19,139 bases of DNA, taken from positions 1 through 19,139 of the forward strand of contig CAJUJW010000047.1 of the NCBI GenBank assembly GCA_910586735.1. Direction: 5' to 3'. A model generated the notes under the pieces. The model was not told the origin of the DNA. It searched no databases and was given only the letters and a program-made list of their open reading frames with translations. This stretch comes from an uncultured Oscillibacter sp. Its GTDB lineage: Bacteria > Bacillota > Clostridia > Oscillospirales > Oscillospiraceae. Made by a program: the position numbers and the translations under genes. This document shows positions 7,382-14,302 of this stretch, one piece after another (positions within the stretch are counted from its first letter, which is position 1; each line of letters begins with the position of its first letter).

Positions 7382-8401
7382 CTACTTGCCGAACCCGCAG
7401 TTGGGGAAGGTGCAGACCTCACAGCCCAGGCACAGCCCGCCCTCGCCCAGCCGGACGAGGTCCGCCCGTGTCACGGGAACCCCGGCGGCGACCTTGGGGA
7501 GCATCAGGTCGAAGATGGTCCGCTTGGCGTACATGACGCAGCCGGGGAGGCCCAGAACGGGGGTCCCGTTCTCGAAGTACGCCAAGAGGAACATGGCACC
7601 CGGCAGCACCGGCGCGCCGTAGGAGACGATCCGGGCCCCGCTGCGTTTCACGGCCCCCGGCGTGTTGTCATCCGGATCCACGCTCATGCCGCCGGTGCAG
7701 AGAATCAGGTCCGGCCCCGCGACCCTGGCCTCCAGGATGGCGTTTTTCACGGCCTCGATATCGTCCCCCGGCGTCCGGCGGAAGACGGTCTCAATGCCGT
7801 ACTCCACCAGCTTTTTCTCCACCACCGGGGTGAAGGAGTCTTGAATCAGGCCCTTGGCCACCTCGCTGCCCGTGGCGATGACGGCGGCGGTTTTCAGCCT
7901 CCAGGGCAGCAGGGTCAGCAGGGGCGCGCCTCCGGCGGCCTCCTCGGCCCGGCGGAGCTTCTCCTCCTCTATGACCAGGGGGATGACCCGCATGCCTGCC
8001 AGCTTGTCCCCCCGGCGGACCGCCGTGCCCCCGTGCCGGGTGGCGATCATGACCTCCTCCAGGGCGTTGACGGCCTCCAGCCGCGGGCTGTCCACCAGGA
8101 ACAGCCCGTCCCTGGCGGCGGTGAGCTCAATCTTGCCCTCCTTCACCGGACCGGCTTCCATATACTGGTTCTGGCAGAGGGCGCGGAGGCGGTCCGCCCC
8201 GTCGTTCTCGTGGACACAACCGTCCGCCAGCTCCCAGACGTAGAGATGCTCCTTGCCCATGGAGAGCAGGACGGGGATGTCCTCCTCCCGGACCACGTGG
8301 CCCTTGCGGAACCGGGCGTCCTTGTACTTCCCGGGGATAATCTGGGTCATGTCGTGGCAGAGAACGTGGCCCACGGCCTCTTGAGTCGGTATCAGCTTCA
8401 T
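7382..8401 (-). CDS. Molybdopterin-binding protein with C-terminal CxxCxxCx4C tail
   Basis: 339 residues, related to the MoeA/CinA-like molybdopterin-binding proteins (MoCF_biosynth fold) common in Clostridia beside MOSC and MoaC genes. Seen: an N-terminal region with MTQIIPGKYKDARFRKGHVV, a central linker, then the MPT-binding fold with VIATGSEV, GDD, LILCTGGMSVDPDDNTP and GLPGCVMYAKRTIFD. It lacks the full MoeA domain set, so it should not be called MoeA. The extreme C terminus has C324, C327, C330 and C335 ending in FGK, a possible Fe-S or Zn site. ATG 8401 has GAGGAG 7 bases upstream, and lies 12 bases after the MOSC gene. Exact reaction unknown; possibly metal insertion or Moco modification for molybdenum hydroxylases. 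Confidence 0.85.
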   Translation of the reverse strand: MKLIPTQEAVGHVLCHDMTQIIPGKYKDARFRKGHVVREEDIPVLLSMGKEHLYVWELADGCVHENDGADRLRALCQNQYMEAGPVKEGKIELTAARDGLFLVDSPRLEAVNALEEVMIATRHGGTAVRRGDKLAGMRVIPLVIEEEKLRRAEEAAGGAPLLTLLPWRLKTAAVIATGSEVAKGLIQDSFTPVVEKKLVEYGIETVFRRTPGDDIEAVKNAILEARVAGPDLILCTGGMSVDPDDNTPGAVKRSGARIVSYGAPVLPGAMFLLAYFENGTPVLGLPGCVMYAKRTIFDLMLPKVAAGVPVTRADLVRLGEGGLCLGCEVCTFPNCGFGK

Positions 8402-8413
8402 GGCGCGCTCCTC

Positions 8414-8854
8414 TTATATAGAATCTTTTATAATCTCAATCTCATCGCCCTTGCGGACGGTTCCCTCCCGGACCACCACGGCGAAGACGCCCTCGGTGGG
8501 CATGACGCATTTTCCGGTGAGACGCTTGATCTCGCAGTCGCTGTGGCACTCCTTGCCGATCTGGGTGATTTCCACCGCCGCCTCCCCCAGCCGGAGGCGG
8601 GTCCCCACGGGGAGGCTTTTCAGCTCCAGCCCCCGGGTGTTGATGTTCTCGGCGAAGGCCCCCGGCTGGAGGTCCGGCAGCAGCGCGCGCATCTTGTCCA
8701 CGCTCTCCTCCGCCAGCAGGGAAATCTGCCGGTGCCAGTCCCCGGCATGGGCGTCCCCCACGATGCCGTGGCGGCGCCTCAATTGAATCTCCGGCACCTC
8801 CCGCTTCACCGTGCCCTTTCTCTCGCTGATATTCACGGATACCACCTGCGCCAC
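8414..8854 (-). CDS. MOSC-domain protein, Moco biosynthesis/sulfur carrier
   Basis: 146 residues made of a single MOSC domain (found at the C terminus of Moco sulfurase; thought to carry sulfur or bind Moco). Seen: VVSVNISERKG at the start, GIVGDAHAGDWHRQISLLAEES, GAFAENINTRGL, LPVGTRLRLGEAAVEITQIGKECH with the Cys near the usual conserved position, then CVMPTEGVFAVV. GTG 8854 is preferred to the upstream ATG 8881: AAGGAGGG ends 7 bases before the GTG, it overlaps the moaC stop TAA (8868-8870), and family members begin at this point. The ATG would have no RBS and add nine unconserved residues. Sits between moaC and the molybdopterin-binding protein gene. Confidence 0.88.
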   Translation of the reverse strand: MAQVVSVNISERKGTVKREVPEIQLRRRHGIVGDAHAGDWHRQISLLAEESVDKMRALLPDLQPGAFAENINTRGLELKSLPVGTRLRLGEAAVEITQIGKECHSDCEIKRLTGKCVMPTEGVFAVVVREGTVRKGDEIEIIKDSI

Positions 8855-8867
8855 AGGGAATCCCTCC

Positions 8868-9341
8868 TTACTTAAAGTCATTTATAAAGTCACCGCTCCT
8901 TCCGCCGCTCTTCCGGCAGAGGCGGATATCGGTAATCTTCATATCCCGCTGGACGGCCTTGCACATGTCGTAGATGGTCAGGGCTGCGGCGGATACCGCC
9001 GTCAGCGCCTCCATCTCCACGCCGGTCTCCCCCATGCACTTCACCTTGGAGCGGATGCGGACGGCGTCCTCCTCCAGGGTGAAATGGATGTCCACCGCCG
9101 TCAGCAGGAGGGGGTGGCACAGGGGGATGAGCTCGTGGGTCCGCTTGGCGGCCATGACGCCCGCCACCTGGGCCACCGCCAGCACGTCCCCCTTGGGGGC
9201 CCCGCCGGTTCGGATGAGTTCCACCGTCTCTGGAGCCATGCGGATCCGGCCCTCGGCCTCGGCGGCGCGGAAGGTGCTTTCCTTTTGGCTCACGTCTACC
9301 ATGCGGGCCCGGCCCTGGTCGTTCAAGTGGGTCAGTTCCAT
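8868..9341 (-). CDS. moaC: Cyclic pyranopterin monophosphate synthase
   Basis: Converts the MoaA product (3',8-cyclo-GTP) to cyclic pyranopterin monophosphate, the second step of molybdenum cofactor synthesis; cytoplasmic hexamer in the family. 157 residues, the usual length. Seen: MVDVSQK (14-20), AAKRTHELIPLCHPL (64-78), KCMGETGVEMEALTAVS (101-117) and IYDMCKA (123-129) with the catalytic Asp125 and Lys128 equivalents. ATG 9341 is used because GGAGG lies 8 bases upstream, inside the end of moaA; an ATG at 9356 in the same frame lacks an RBS. The gap to the moaA stop is 4 bases. Confidence 0.96.
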   Translation of the reverse strand: MELTHLNDQGRARMVDVSQKESTFRAAEAEGRIRMAPETVELIRTGGAPKGDVLAVAQVAGVMAAKRTHELIPLCHPLLLTAVDIHFTLEEDAVRIRSKVKCMGETGVEMEALTAVSAAALTIYDMCKAVQRDMKITDIRLCRKSGGRSGDFINDFK

Positions 9342-9345
9342 GGGT

Positions 9346-10284
9346 TCATCCTCCAATCTGATGCATATTCCGGCCCGCCTGACTGCGGCCCGTCTCGGTC
9401 ATGCGGTGCGCCTCCGGTTTGGCGGCGGCCCCCTCCCGAATGGCCCGGCGCAGCGCCTCACCATGGAGCCCCCGGAGGGGAATCTCCTGGTCCGAGTGGA
9501 GGCAGGGCTTCAGCTTCCCGTCCGCCGTCACCCGGATGCGGTCGCACCGGGCGCAGAAGCGGCGGCTCATGGCCTCGATGAGCCCCACGGTTCCCCGCCC
9601 GCCGGGGGAGCGGAAGCGCCGGGCCACGCCGGAGCCCTCTATGGGGCAGAGGCCGGGGCAGACCTCCAGCACCGTCTCCGCCGGGAGGAATTGGGCGGCC
9701 TTGCCCTCCCCGATGGGCATGAGCTCAATAAACCGGACCTCCAGAGGATACAGCCGGCTGAGCTCCACGAAGCGGGGAATCTCGTCGTCGTTGAAGCCCT
9801 TCATCAGCACCACATTCAGCTTGGTCCCGGTGAAGCCCGCCGCCGCCGAGGCCCGCAGGCCCTGGAGCACGTCCTCCAGGCGCCCCCCCCGGGTCATGTG
9901 GGCGAAGCGGTCCGGCCGGAGGCTGTCCAGGCTGACGTTCAGCCGGTCCACCCCCGCCTCCTTCAGGGGCCCCGCCAGCCGGGGGAGGGCCGCGCCGTTG
10001 GTGGTGAGGCACAGCTCCTCCACCCCAGGAATGGCGGCCACCTGTCGGCAGAGGTCCAGGACGCCCCGGCGGACCAGGGGCTCCCCCCCGGTGAGGCGGA
10101 CCTTGCGCACACCGCAGTCCACGGCGGCCCGGGCGATTTCCGCCAGCTCCTCCAGAGAGCAGATGTCGCCGTGCCCCCGCTTGGGCACGCCCTGGGCGGG
10201 CATGCAGTACCGGCAGCGGAAGGAGCAGAGGTCCGTAACGGAGAGGCGCAGATAGGTGATGTCTCTCCCGCAGTTGTCCCGCAC
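9346..10284 (-). CDS. moaA: GTP 3',8-cyclase, radical SAM
   Basis: First enzyme of molybdenum cofactor biosynthesis: SAM-dependent cyclisation of GTP. 312 residues. Seen: radical SAM motif C20-x3-C24-x2-C27, SAM-binding GGEP (66-69), NVSLDSL, second cluster cysteines C244, C247 and C261, and the C-terminal Gly-Gly (311-312) that the family needs for activity. Starts at GTG 10284 with a purine-rich AAGGGGG upstream; homology (DNCGRDITYLRLSVTDLC) begins right there. First gene of the operon. Its leader is only about 36 bases from the predicted start site, so there is no room for a Moco riboswitch; control is more likely by the Crp/Fnr-type site at 10355-10368. Confidence 0.96.
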   Translation of the reverse strand: MRDNCGRDITYLRLSVTDLCSFRCRYCMPAQGVPKRGHGDICSLEELAEIARAAVDCGVRKVRLTGGEPLVRRGVLDLCRQVAAIPGVEELCLTTNGAALPRLAGPLKEAGVDRLNVSLDSLRPDRFAHMTRGGRLEDVLQGLRASAAAGFTGTKLNVVLMKGFNDDEIPRFVELSRLYPLEVRFIELMPIGEGKAAQFLPAETVLEVCPGLCPIEGSGVARRFRSPGGRGTVGLIEAMSRRFCARCDRIRVTADGKLKPCLHSDQEIPLRGLHGEALRRAIREGAAAKPEAHRMTETGRSQAGRNMHQIGG

Positions 10285-10326
10285 AGCGCCGCCCCCTTTC
10301 CGGTCAGAGCCCGTAATCTCCCTGAC

Positions 10327-10332
10327 AGTATA
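10327..10332 (-). promoter_or_regulatory. -10 box of moaA operon promoter, weak -35
   Basis: TATACT on the minus strand; predicted start near 10320. The hexamer 17 bases upstream is CTTCTT, far from TTGACA, so the promoter probably needs an activator. The palindrome at 10355-10368 is centred at -41.5 from this start. Confidence 0.6.
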
Positions 10333-10354
10333 ACGGGAGAAGAAGAAAAAAGAA

Positions 10355-10368
10355 GTTGTCAGAACAAC
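10355..10368. promoter_or_regulatory. Crp/Fnr-type palindromic site between moaA and regulator gene
   Basis: GTTGT (10355-10359), spacer CAGA, ACAAC (10364-10368): 5-bp arms with a 4-base gap, the same geometry as Crp/Fnr-family sites such as TTGAT-N4-ATCAA. Its centre (10361.5) is -41.5 for the moaA promoter and about -42.5 for the divergent TATAAT. It also overlaps a TTGTCA (10356-10361) that pairs with TATCCT (10379-10384) at 17 bases, so a repressor role at that alternative promoter is possible. The adjacent Crp/Fnr-family protein is the obvious candidate binder. Confidence 0.6.
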
Positions 10369-10391
10369 ATTTTTCTGTTATCCTACTATTA

Positions 10392-10397
10392 TATAAT
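10392..10397 (+). promoter_or_regulatory. -10 box of the Crp/Fnr-type regulator gene
   Basis: TATAAT with no good -35 (ATTTTT at 17 bases). It is inside a 14-bp perfect palindrome CTATTATATAATAG (10386-10399). Predicted start near 10404, RBS AGGAGG at 10416-10421. Mirrors the moaA -10 around the palindromic site. Confidence 0.55.
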
Positions 10398-10427
10398 AGG
10401 TATCCAACCGCCGGAAGGAGGCACCTT

Positions 10428-11120
10428 ATGAACCCAGCCCTGTCCGTCCTGCGGCAGTGCCGCCTGTTTCAGGACCTGCCGCCGGAGGTCCTGGCGGAGG
10501 AGATTCTGCCCAGGGGGAGACTGCGGGACTTTGACAAGCAGTCCGTCCTCATCGCGCCGGGGGACCGGGTGGACTGGTTCGCCGTGGTCCTCCGGGGAAG
10601 GGCGCAGATCTGCCAGATTTTTTCCGACGGCACCAGCAGCCTGATGGACGCACTGGGCCCCGGCCGGGCCCTGGGGACGGACCTGATCGGGACCCGCAGC
10701 CTCCGCTCGCCCTACTACGCCCTGGCCGCCGGGCGGCTCCAGATTCTCCAGTTTCCGGGGGCGCTTCTGCTGGAGCCGGGGACCCTGCCGGAGGCTCTGC
10801 GGCTGGACCTGGGCCGCCGCCTGCTGGCCCTGCTGTCCGACGACAACCTCCGCAAGCACTACCGCCTGGCCATCCTCTCCCAGCGGGGCCTCCGGGACCG
10901 GGTGCTGATTTACCTCACCATGCAGGCGGAACGCCGGGGGACCCCCACCTTCCGCATCCCCTTCTCCCGGGAGGAGCTGGCGGCCTTCCTCTGCGTGAAC
11001 CGCAGCGCCCTGTCTCATGAGCTGAGCCTGATGGAACAGGAGGGCCTGATCCGCTTCCGCAAAAACGAGTTTACCCTCCTCTCCGCCGGACGGGGCCGAA
11101 GCACCTGGAGCGCCCTGTAA
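10428..11120 (+). CDS. Crp/Fnr-family transcriptional regulator
   Basis: 230 residues: cyclic-nucleotide-binding-like beta barrel (about 12-115), dimer helix (about 120-160) and HTH_Crp domain (about 175-220). Seen: LFQDLPPEVLAE, the barrel core DRVDWFAVVLRGRAQICQIF, and the helix-turn-helix FSREELAAFLCVNRSALSHELSLMEQEGLI. It lacks the N-terminal Cys cluster of Fnr, so no Fe-S oxygen sensor is predicted; the effector is unknown. In the recognition helix S193 and H197 stand where Fnr and Crp have Glu and Arg, which fits a site other than TTGAT or TGTGA. ATG 10428 has AGGAGG 6 bases upstream; the earlier GTG 10356 overlaps the promoter. Divergent from the molybdenum operon, so a local activator of it is the leading hypothesis. 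Confidence 0.88.
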   Translation: MNPALSVLRQCRLFQDLPPEVLAEEILPRGRLRDFDKQSVLIAPGDRVDWFAVVLRGRAQICQIFSDGTSSLMDALGPGRALGTDLIGTRSLRSPYYALAAGRLQILQFPGALLLEPGTLPEALRLDLGRRLLALLSDDNLRKHYRLAILSQRGLRDRVLIYLTMQAERRGTPTFRIPFSREELAAFLCVNRSALSHELSLMEQEGLIRFRKNEFTLLSAGRGRSTWSAL

Positions 11121-11159
11121 CAAATCCACCGCCAGGACCTGTCCCCGGCAGTGGATTTG
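11121..11159. terminator. Hairpin directly after the Crp/Fnr gene
   Basis: Perfect 9-bp arms CAAATCCAC (11121-11129) and GTGGATTTG (11151-11159) with a partly paired GC interior. It begins at the first base after the stop, but the T run behind it is poor, so termination is probable rather than certain. Confidence 0.5.
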
Positions 11160-11200
11160 CGTTTCTGTATTTATAACAATATTCAATATTGCCAACATCA

Positions 11201-11270
11201 GGCCGCCGAGGGCGGCGGCCCCTGCGAGTCCTTGTAGGGGCCGGCCCCCCAGCCGGCCCGTTTGCAAGGA
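11201..11270. repeat. GC-rich double-hairpin intergenic element
   Basis: First hairpin GGCCGCC/GGCGGCC (11201-11207, 11214-11220). Second: outer stem TCCTTG/CAAGGA (11229-11234, 11265-11270) around inner GGGCCGGC/GCCGGCCC (11238-11245, 11252-11259). Lies between two convergent genes. Resembles dispersed REP-like elements I recall from Oscillospiraceae genomes; copy number cannot be checked here. Confidence 0.45.
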
Positions 11271-11308
11271 GTTCTGACAATTGCTATAGTTCGACTTTTA
11301 TAAAGTGC

Positions 11309-12622
11309 TTACACTTTCTCGCACTTCCAGAAGGCCACGCTGTAGGGGGGCAGCTCACTGCCGCCGCCGAAGTCGTGGAGCTCTCCGGTAATCAGGTCCA
11401 CCGCCTGGCCGCAGCCCGCGTCAAAGTGGGCGGTGTAGGGCGCGTCGGAGGCGTTGATGGCCACCAGTACCCGCTCGTTGTCCGTCCGGCGCTGGAAGAT
11501 GGTCTGGTGGTTGGTGAGGACGATGTCCTTGAAGTCCCCGTAGCACAACGCCTCGCTCTCCCGGTGAGCCTTTGCCATGGCGGCGATCTGGTCCGTCAGC
11601 TCGTTCCACTCCGGCGCGTCGAAGGCGGGGCGCAGGGCGTCGTCCCCCTGGGACTTCTCCCCCAGGGCCCCCCACTCGCTGCCGTAGTACAGGCAGGGGA
11701 TGCCCGGCATGCCGAACATCAGCCCGTAAATCAGGGGCAGGTGCCGGGGATTGGTCAGGATGCTGGCGGCACGGGTCACGTCGTGGTTGTCGGCAAAGCA
11801 GAGGAGGTGCTTGCCCTTGTAGAGGGTCCACTGCTCGGGGCCGAACTGGCGCTTGAGGCTGTGGACGATCTCGAAGAGATTCATGGAGTTCAGGCTGGAG
11901 TAGAGGCCCTTGTAGCACTCGTAGTTGGTGCAGGAGTGGAGGAGGCCGTCCCCCACCCAGCGGTTGTAGTCCCCGTGGAGGGTCTCGCCCACCAGGAAGA
12001 ACTCCGGCTTCAACTCCTCGGCGAAGGCCCGGAGGCGGCGGAGAAAGTCCGGTTCCAGGCAGTAGGCCACGTCCAGCCGGAGGCCGTCGATGTCGAATTC
12101 GTCCACCCAGAACTTCACGCACTCCAGCAGGTAGTCCGCCACGGCGGGGTTGCGGAGGTTCAGCTTCACCAGCTCGAAGTGGCCCTCCCAGCCCTCGTAC
12201 CAGAAGCCGTCGTTGTAGTTGGAGTTGCCGTCGAAGCTGATGTGGAACCAGTCCTTGTAGGGGGAGTCCCACTTCTTCTCCTGCACGTCCCGGAAGGCCC
12301 AGAAGCCCCGGCCCACGTGGTTGAACACGCCGTCCAGCACCACCTTGATGTCGTGGTCGTGGAGGGACTTCACCACCTGGGCAAAGTCCTCATTGGTTCC
12401 CAAACGGCAGTCCACCGCCCGGTAGTCCCGGGTGTCGTAGCCGTGGCGGTCGCTCTCGAAGATGGGGGAGAGGTACAGGGCGTTGGCCCCCAGTTTCTGG
12501 ATATGGGGGGCCCAGCCGGCGATTTTGCCGATGCGGCTCACGGGAACGCCGTCGTTCTCTTTGGGCGCGCCGCAGAAGCCCAGGGGATAGATTTGATAGA
12601 ATACGCTTTTGTCAGCCCACAT
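11309..12622 (-). CDS. GH13 alpha-amylase family glycosidase
   Basis: Cytoplasmic (no signal peptide) alpha-glucan hydrolase or transglycosidase, 437 residues. Seen: SVFYQIYPLGFCG near the N terminus, region I DGVFNH (97-102), region II GLRLDVA (180-186) with nucleophile D184, region III with acid/base E213 in LVGETLHG, region IV FADNHD with D281, and a C-terminal beta domain ending near ELPPYSVAFW. It lacks the N-terminal starch-binding domain of neopullulanases, so it is a short maltodextrin-type enzyme; exact specificity is not readable. ATG 12622 fits the family start; the in-frame upstream extension to 12760 runs through the promoter. The RBS (AAAGGA, about 11 bases away) is weak. Divergent from mgtE; convergent with the Crp/Fnr gene. 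Confidence 0.9.
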   Translation of the reverse strand: MWADKSVFYQIYPLGFCGAPKENDGVPVSRIGKIAGWAPHIQKLGANALYLSPIFESDRHGYDTRDYRAVDCRLGTNEDFAQVVKSLHDHDIKVVLDGVFNHVGRGFWAFRDVQEKKWDSPYKDWFHISFDGNSNYNDGFWYEGWEGHFELVKLNLRNPAVADYLLECVKFWVDEFDIDGLRLDVAYCLEPDFLRRLRAFAEELKPEFFLVGETLHGDYNRWVGDGLLHSCTNYECYKGLYSSLNSMNLFEIVHSLKRQFGPEQWTLYKGKHLLCFADNHDVTRAASILTNPRHLPLIYGLMFGMPGIPCLYYGSEWGALGEKSQGDDALRPAFDAPEWNELTDQIAAMAKAHRESEALCYGDFKDIVLTNHQTIFQRRTDNERVLVAINASDAPYTAHFDAGCGQAVDLITGELHDFGGGSELPPYSVAFWKCEKV

Positions 12623-12703
12623 AATGAAGTCCGTCCTTTCTTGACGAGGGGGTGGATCGCTGTATTTCACGGTGTTGAACACAGAGATGTCGTACAAATT
12701 TAT

Positions 12704-12732
12704 ATTATACCACAGATTTCCCGAAAGGTCGA
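12704..12732 (-). promoter_or_regulatory. Promoter of the GH13 gene
   Basis: TCGACC (12727-12732 complement), 17 bases, TATAAT (12704-12709 complement) preceded by TGG, i.e. an extended -10. Gives a leader of about 75 bases before ATG 12622. No catabolite-response element was recognised. Confidence 0.65.
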
Positions 12733-12771
12733 GGAAAATTCTCCCGCCGGGAACTTTCAATTTCCCCGCCC

Positions 12772-12800
12772 TTGACAGAAACCGGAAATAGGAATAGGAT
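12772..12800 (+). promoter_or_regulatory. Promoter of mgtE
   Basis: TTGACA (12772-12777), 17-base spacer, TAGGAT (12795-12800). Start expected near 12807, leaving a leader of about 43 bases, too short for an M-box Mg2+ riboswitch. Confidence 0.6.
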
Positions 12801-12816
12801 GGTAAGCGTAAGAAAA

Positions 12817-12841
12817 GCCCCCTTCGGGGGACGAAAGGGGG
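12817..12841 (+). promoter_or_regulatory. Leader with two alternative hairpins at the mgtE RBS
   Basis: CCCCC(12818-12822) can pair with GGGG at 12827-12830 over a UUCG-type loop, or CCCCCTT (12818-12824) can pair exactly with AAGGGGG (12835-12841), which is the mgtE Shine-Dalgarno. The two pairings exclude each other, so the RBS could be switched between free and hidden. Functional use is inference. Confidence 0.4.
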
Positions 12842-12849
12842 TCCCGGGC

Positions 12850-14232
12850 ATGTTTGAGGCGCAGAATAACCGGACGGAACTGCTGGAGAAGATCGAGGAT
12901 TTGTACCTCCGAAAACGCTACGCGGAGCTGCGGGACCTGCTGCTGCCCATGGAGGCGGCGGACATCGCCGGGCTCTGCCGGGACCTGGACGAGAAGGTAC
13001 CCGTGGTGTTCCGGCTGCTGCCCAAGGAGCTGGCGGCGGAGGTCTTCGTCGAGCTGGACAGCGACGACCAGGAGATGCTGATTCACAGCTTTTCCAACAC
13101 GGAGCTGAAAGAGGTTCTGGACGAGCTGTACCTGGACGACGCCGCCGACATCGTGGAGGAGATGCCCGCCGGGGTGGTGAAGCGCATCCTGCGCCACTGC
13201 GACCCGGAGACCCGGAAGAGCATCAACGAGCTTTTGAAATACCCGGAGGACTCCGCCGGCAGCATCATGACCACGGAGTTCGTGGACCTGAAGGAGACCA
13301 TGACGGTGGAGGACGCCTTAAAGCGCATCCGCCGGACGGGACCGGACAAGGAGACCATCAACATCTGCTATGTCATCGACGACCGGCGGCACCTCATCGG
13401 CCTGCTGACCATCCGCACCCTCCTCCTGGCGGAGGAGGACGACATTATCGGGGACATCATGGAGCGGAACCTCATCGCCGTCCAGACCCTGGACGACCAG
13501 GAGGCCGTGGCCCGGGCCCTGGGGAAGTACGACTTCCTGGCCCTGCCGGTGGTGGACAAGGAGGAGCGGTTAGTGGGCATCGTCACGGTAGACGACGCCA
13601 TCGACGTCTTGCAGGAGGAGGTCACAGAGGACATCGAAAAGATGGCCGCCATGCTCCCCGGCGACAAGCCCTACCTGAAAACCGGCATTTACGAGACCTG
13701 GAAGGCCCGGACCCCCTGGCTCATGCTTCTGATGCTGTCTGCCACCTTCACGGGCATCATCCTGACCCACTTTGAGAAGTCCCTCATGGCCTGCGCCATT
13801 CTGACCTCCTTCATCCCCATGCTCTCGGGCACCGGCGGCAACAGCGGCACCCAGGCGTCCACCGCCGTCATCCGGGCCCTGTCCTTGGGAGAGGTCCGGT
13901 TCAACGATCTGTTCCAGGTGCTGTGGAAGGAGTTCTGGGTCTCCGTCTGCTGCGGATTGTGCCTGGCGGCGGCCAACTTCGTGAAGATGATGCTGGTGGA
14001 CCGCTGGCTCCTGCACAACCCCACGGTGACGCCCCAGGTGGCCCTGGTGGTCTGCGCCACCCTGGTGGGGACGGTGCTGTGCGCCAAGCTGGTGGGCTGT
14101 TCCCTGCCGCTTTTGGCCAAGCGGGTGGGCTTTGACCCGGCGGTCATGGCCTCCCCCTTCATTACCACCATCGTGGACGCCCTGTCCCTGCTGATCTACT
14201 TCCGCTTCGCCTCGGTCATTCTGGGGCTGTGA
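12850..14232 (+). CDS. mgtE: MgtE-family magnesium transporter
   Basis: Mg2+-gated Mg2+ channel of the cytoplasmic membrane, 460 residues, normal length. Seen: N-terminal MgtE_N helical domain (about 20-125), two CBS domains (about 135-255, with SIMTTEF and VVDKEERLVGIVTVDDAID), the plug helix region, then five membrane segments from about residue 288, including the pore block PMLSGTGGNSGTQAST (323-338) and the C-terminal FDPAVMASPFITTIVDALSL with the conserved Asp/Thr of the selectivity region. ATG 12850 follows AAAGGGGG with about 8 bases spacing; an in-frame ATG at 12772 overlaps the promoter -35. Expressed alone from a promoter back to back with that of the GH13 gene. Confidence 0.95.
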   Translation: MFEAQNNRTELLEKIEDLYLRKRYAELRDLLLPMEAADIAGLCRDLDEKVPVVFRLLPKELAAEVFVELDSDDQEMLIHSFSNTELKEVLDELYLDDAADIVEEMPAGVVKRILRHCDPETRKSINELLKYPEDSAGSIMTTEFVDLKETMTVEDALKRIRRTGPDKETINICYVIDDRRHLIGLLTIRTLLLAEEDDIIGDIMERNLIAVQTLDDQEAVARALGKYDFLALPVVDKEERLVGIVTVDDAIDVLQEEVTEDIEKMAAMLPGDKPYLKTGIYETWKARTPWLMLLMLSATFTGIILTHFEKSLMACAILTSFIPMLSGTGGNSGTQASTAVIRALSLGEVRFNDLFQVLWKEFWVSVCCGLCLAAANFVKMMLVDRWLLHNPTVTPQVALVVCATLVGTVLCAKLVGCSLPLLAKRVGFDPAVMASPFITTIVDALSLLIYFRFASVILGL

Positions 14233-14247
14233 CGGAGGACCCGAAAA

Positions 14248-14297
14248 AAACCGCTGAACGCCGCCCGGAGAAGGTCCCGGGCGGCGCTCGGCGGTTT
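14248..14297. terminator. Long terminator between mgtE and the SnoaL-like gene
   Basis: Arms 14248-14268 and 14277-14297 pair with few mismatches (outer AAACCGC/GCGGTTT, inner CGCCGCCCGG/CCGGGCGGCG). The minus strand has a seven-T tail (A244-250 in the plus strand, 14244-14250), so it serves chiefly the minus-strand gene ending at 14303, and probably also stops mgtE. Confidence 0.88.
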
Positions 14298-14302
14298 CAG
14301 AT

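Noticed and set aside
7319..8875. 518-codon plus-strand open frame opposite the MOSC and molybdopterin-binding genes
   Set aside because: Antisense shadow of GC-rich genes; no RBS, composition rich in Gly/Pro/Arg/His and no domain.
8855..8881. ATG 8881 as the MOSC protein start
   Set aside because: No RBS and nine unconserved residues; the GTG at 8854 has a perfect AAGGAGGG 7 bases upstream.
10285..10320. Moco riboswitch before moaA
   Set aside because: Only about 36 bases between predicted start site and start codon; no room for the structure.
12623..12760. N-terminal extension of the GH13 protein
   Set aside because: It runs through a good extended -10 promoter, and family similarity begins at ATG 12622.
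11189..12775. 528-codon plus-strand open frame opposite the GH13 gene
   Set aside because: The minus-strand protein has all GH13 catalytic motifs; the antisense frame is Val/Glu/Gly low complexity.
12807..12849. M-box Mg2+ riboswitch before mgtE
   Set aside because: The leader is only about 43 bases from the predicted start, far too short.
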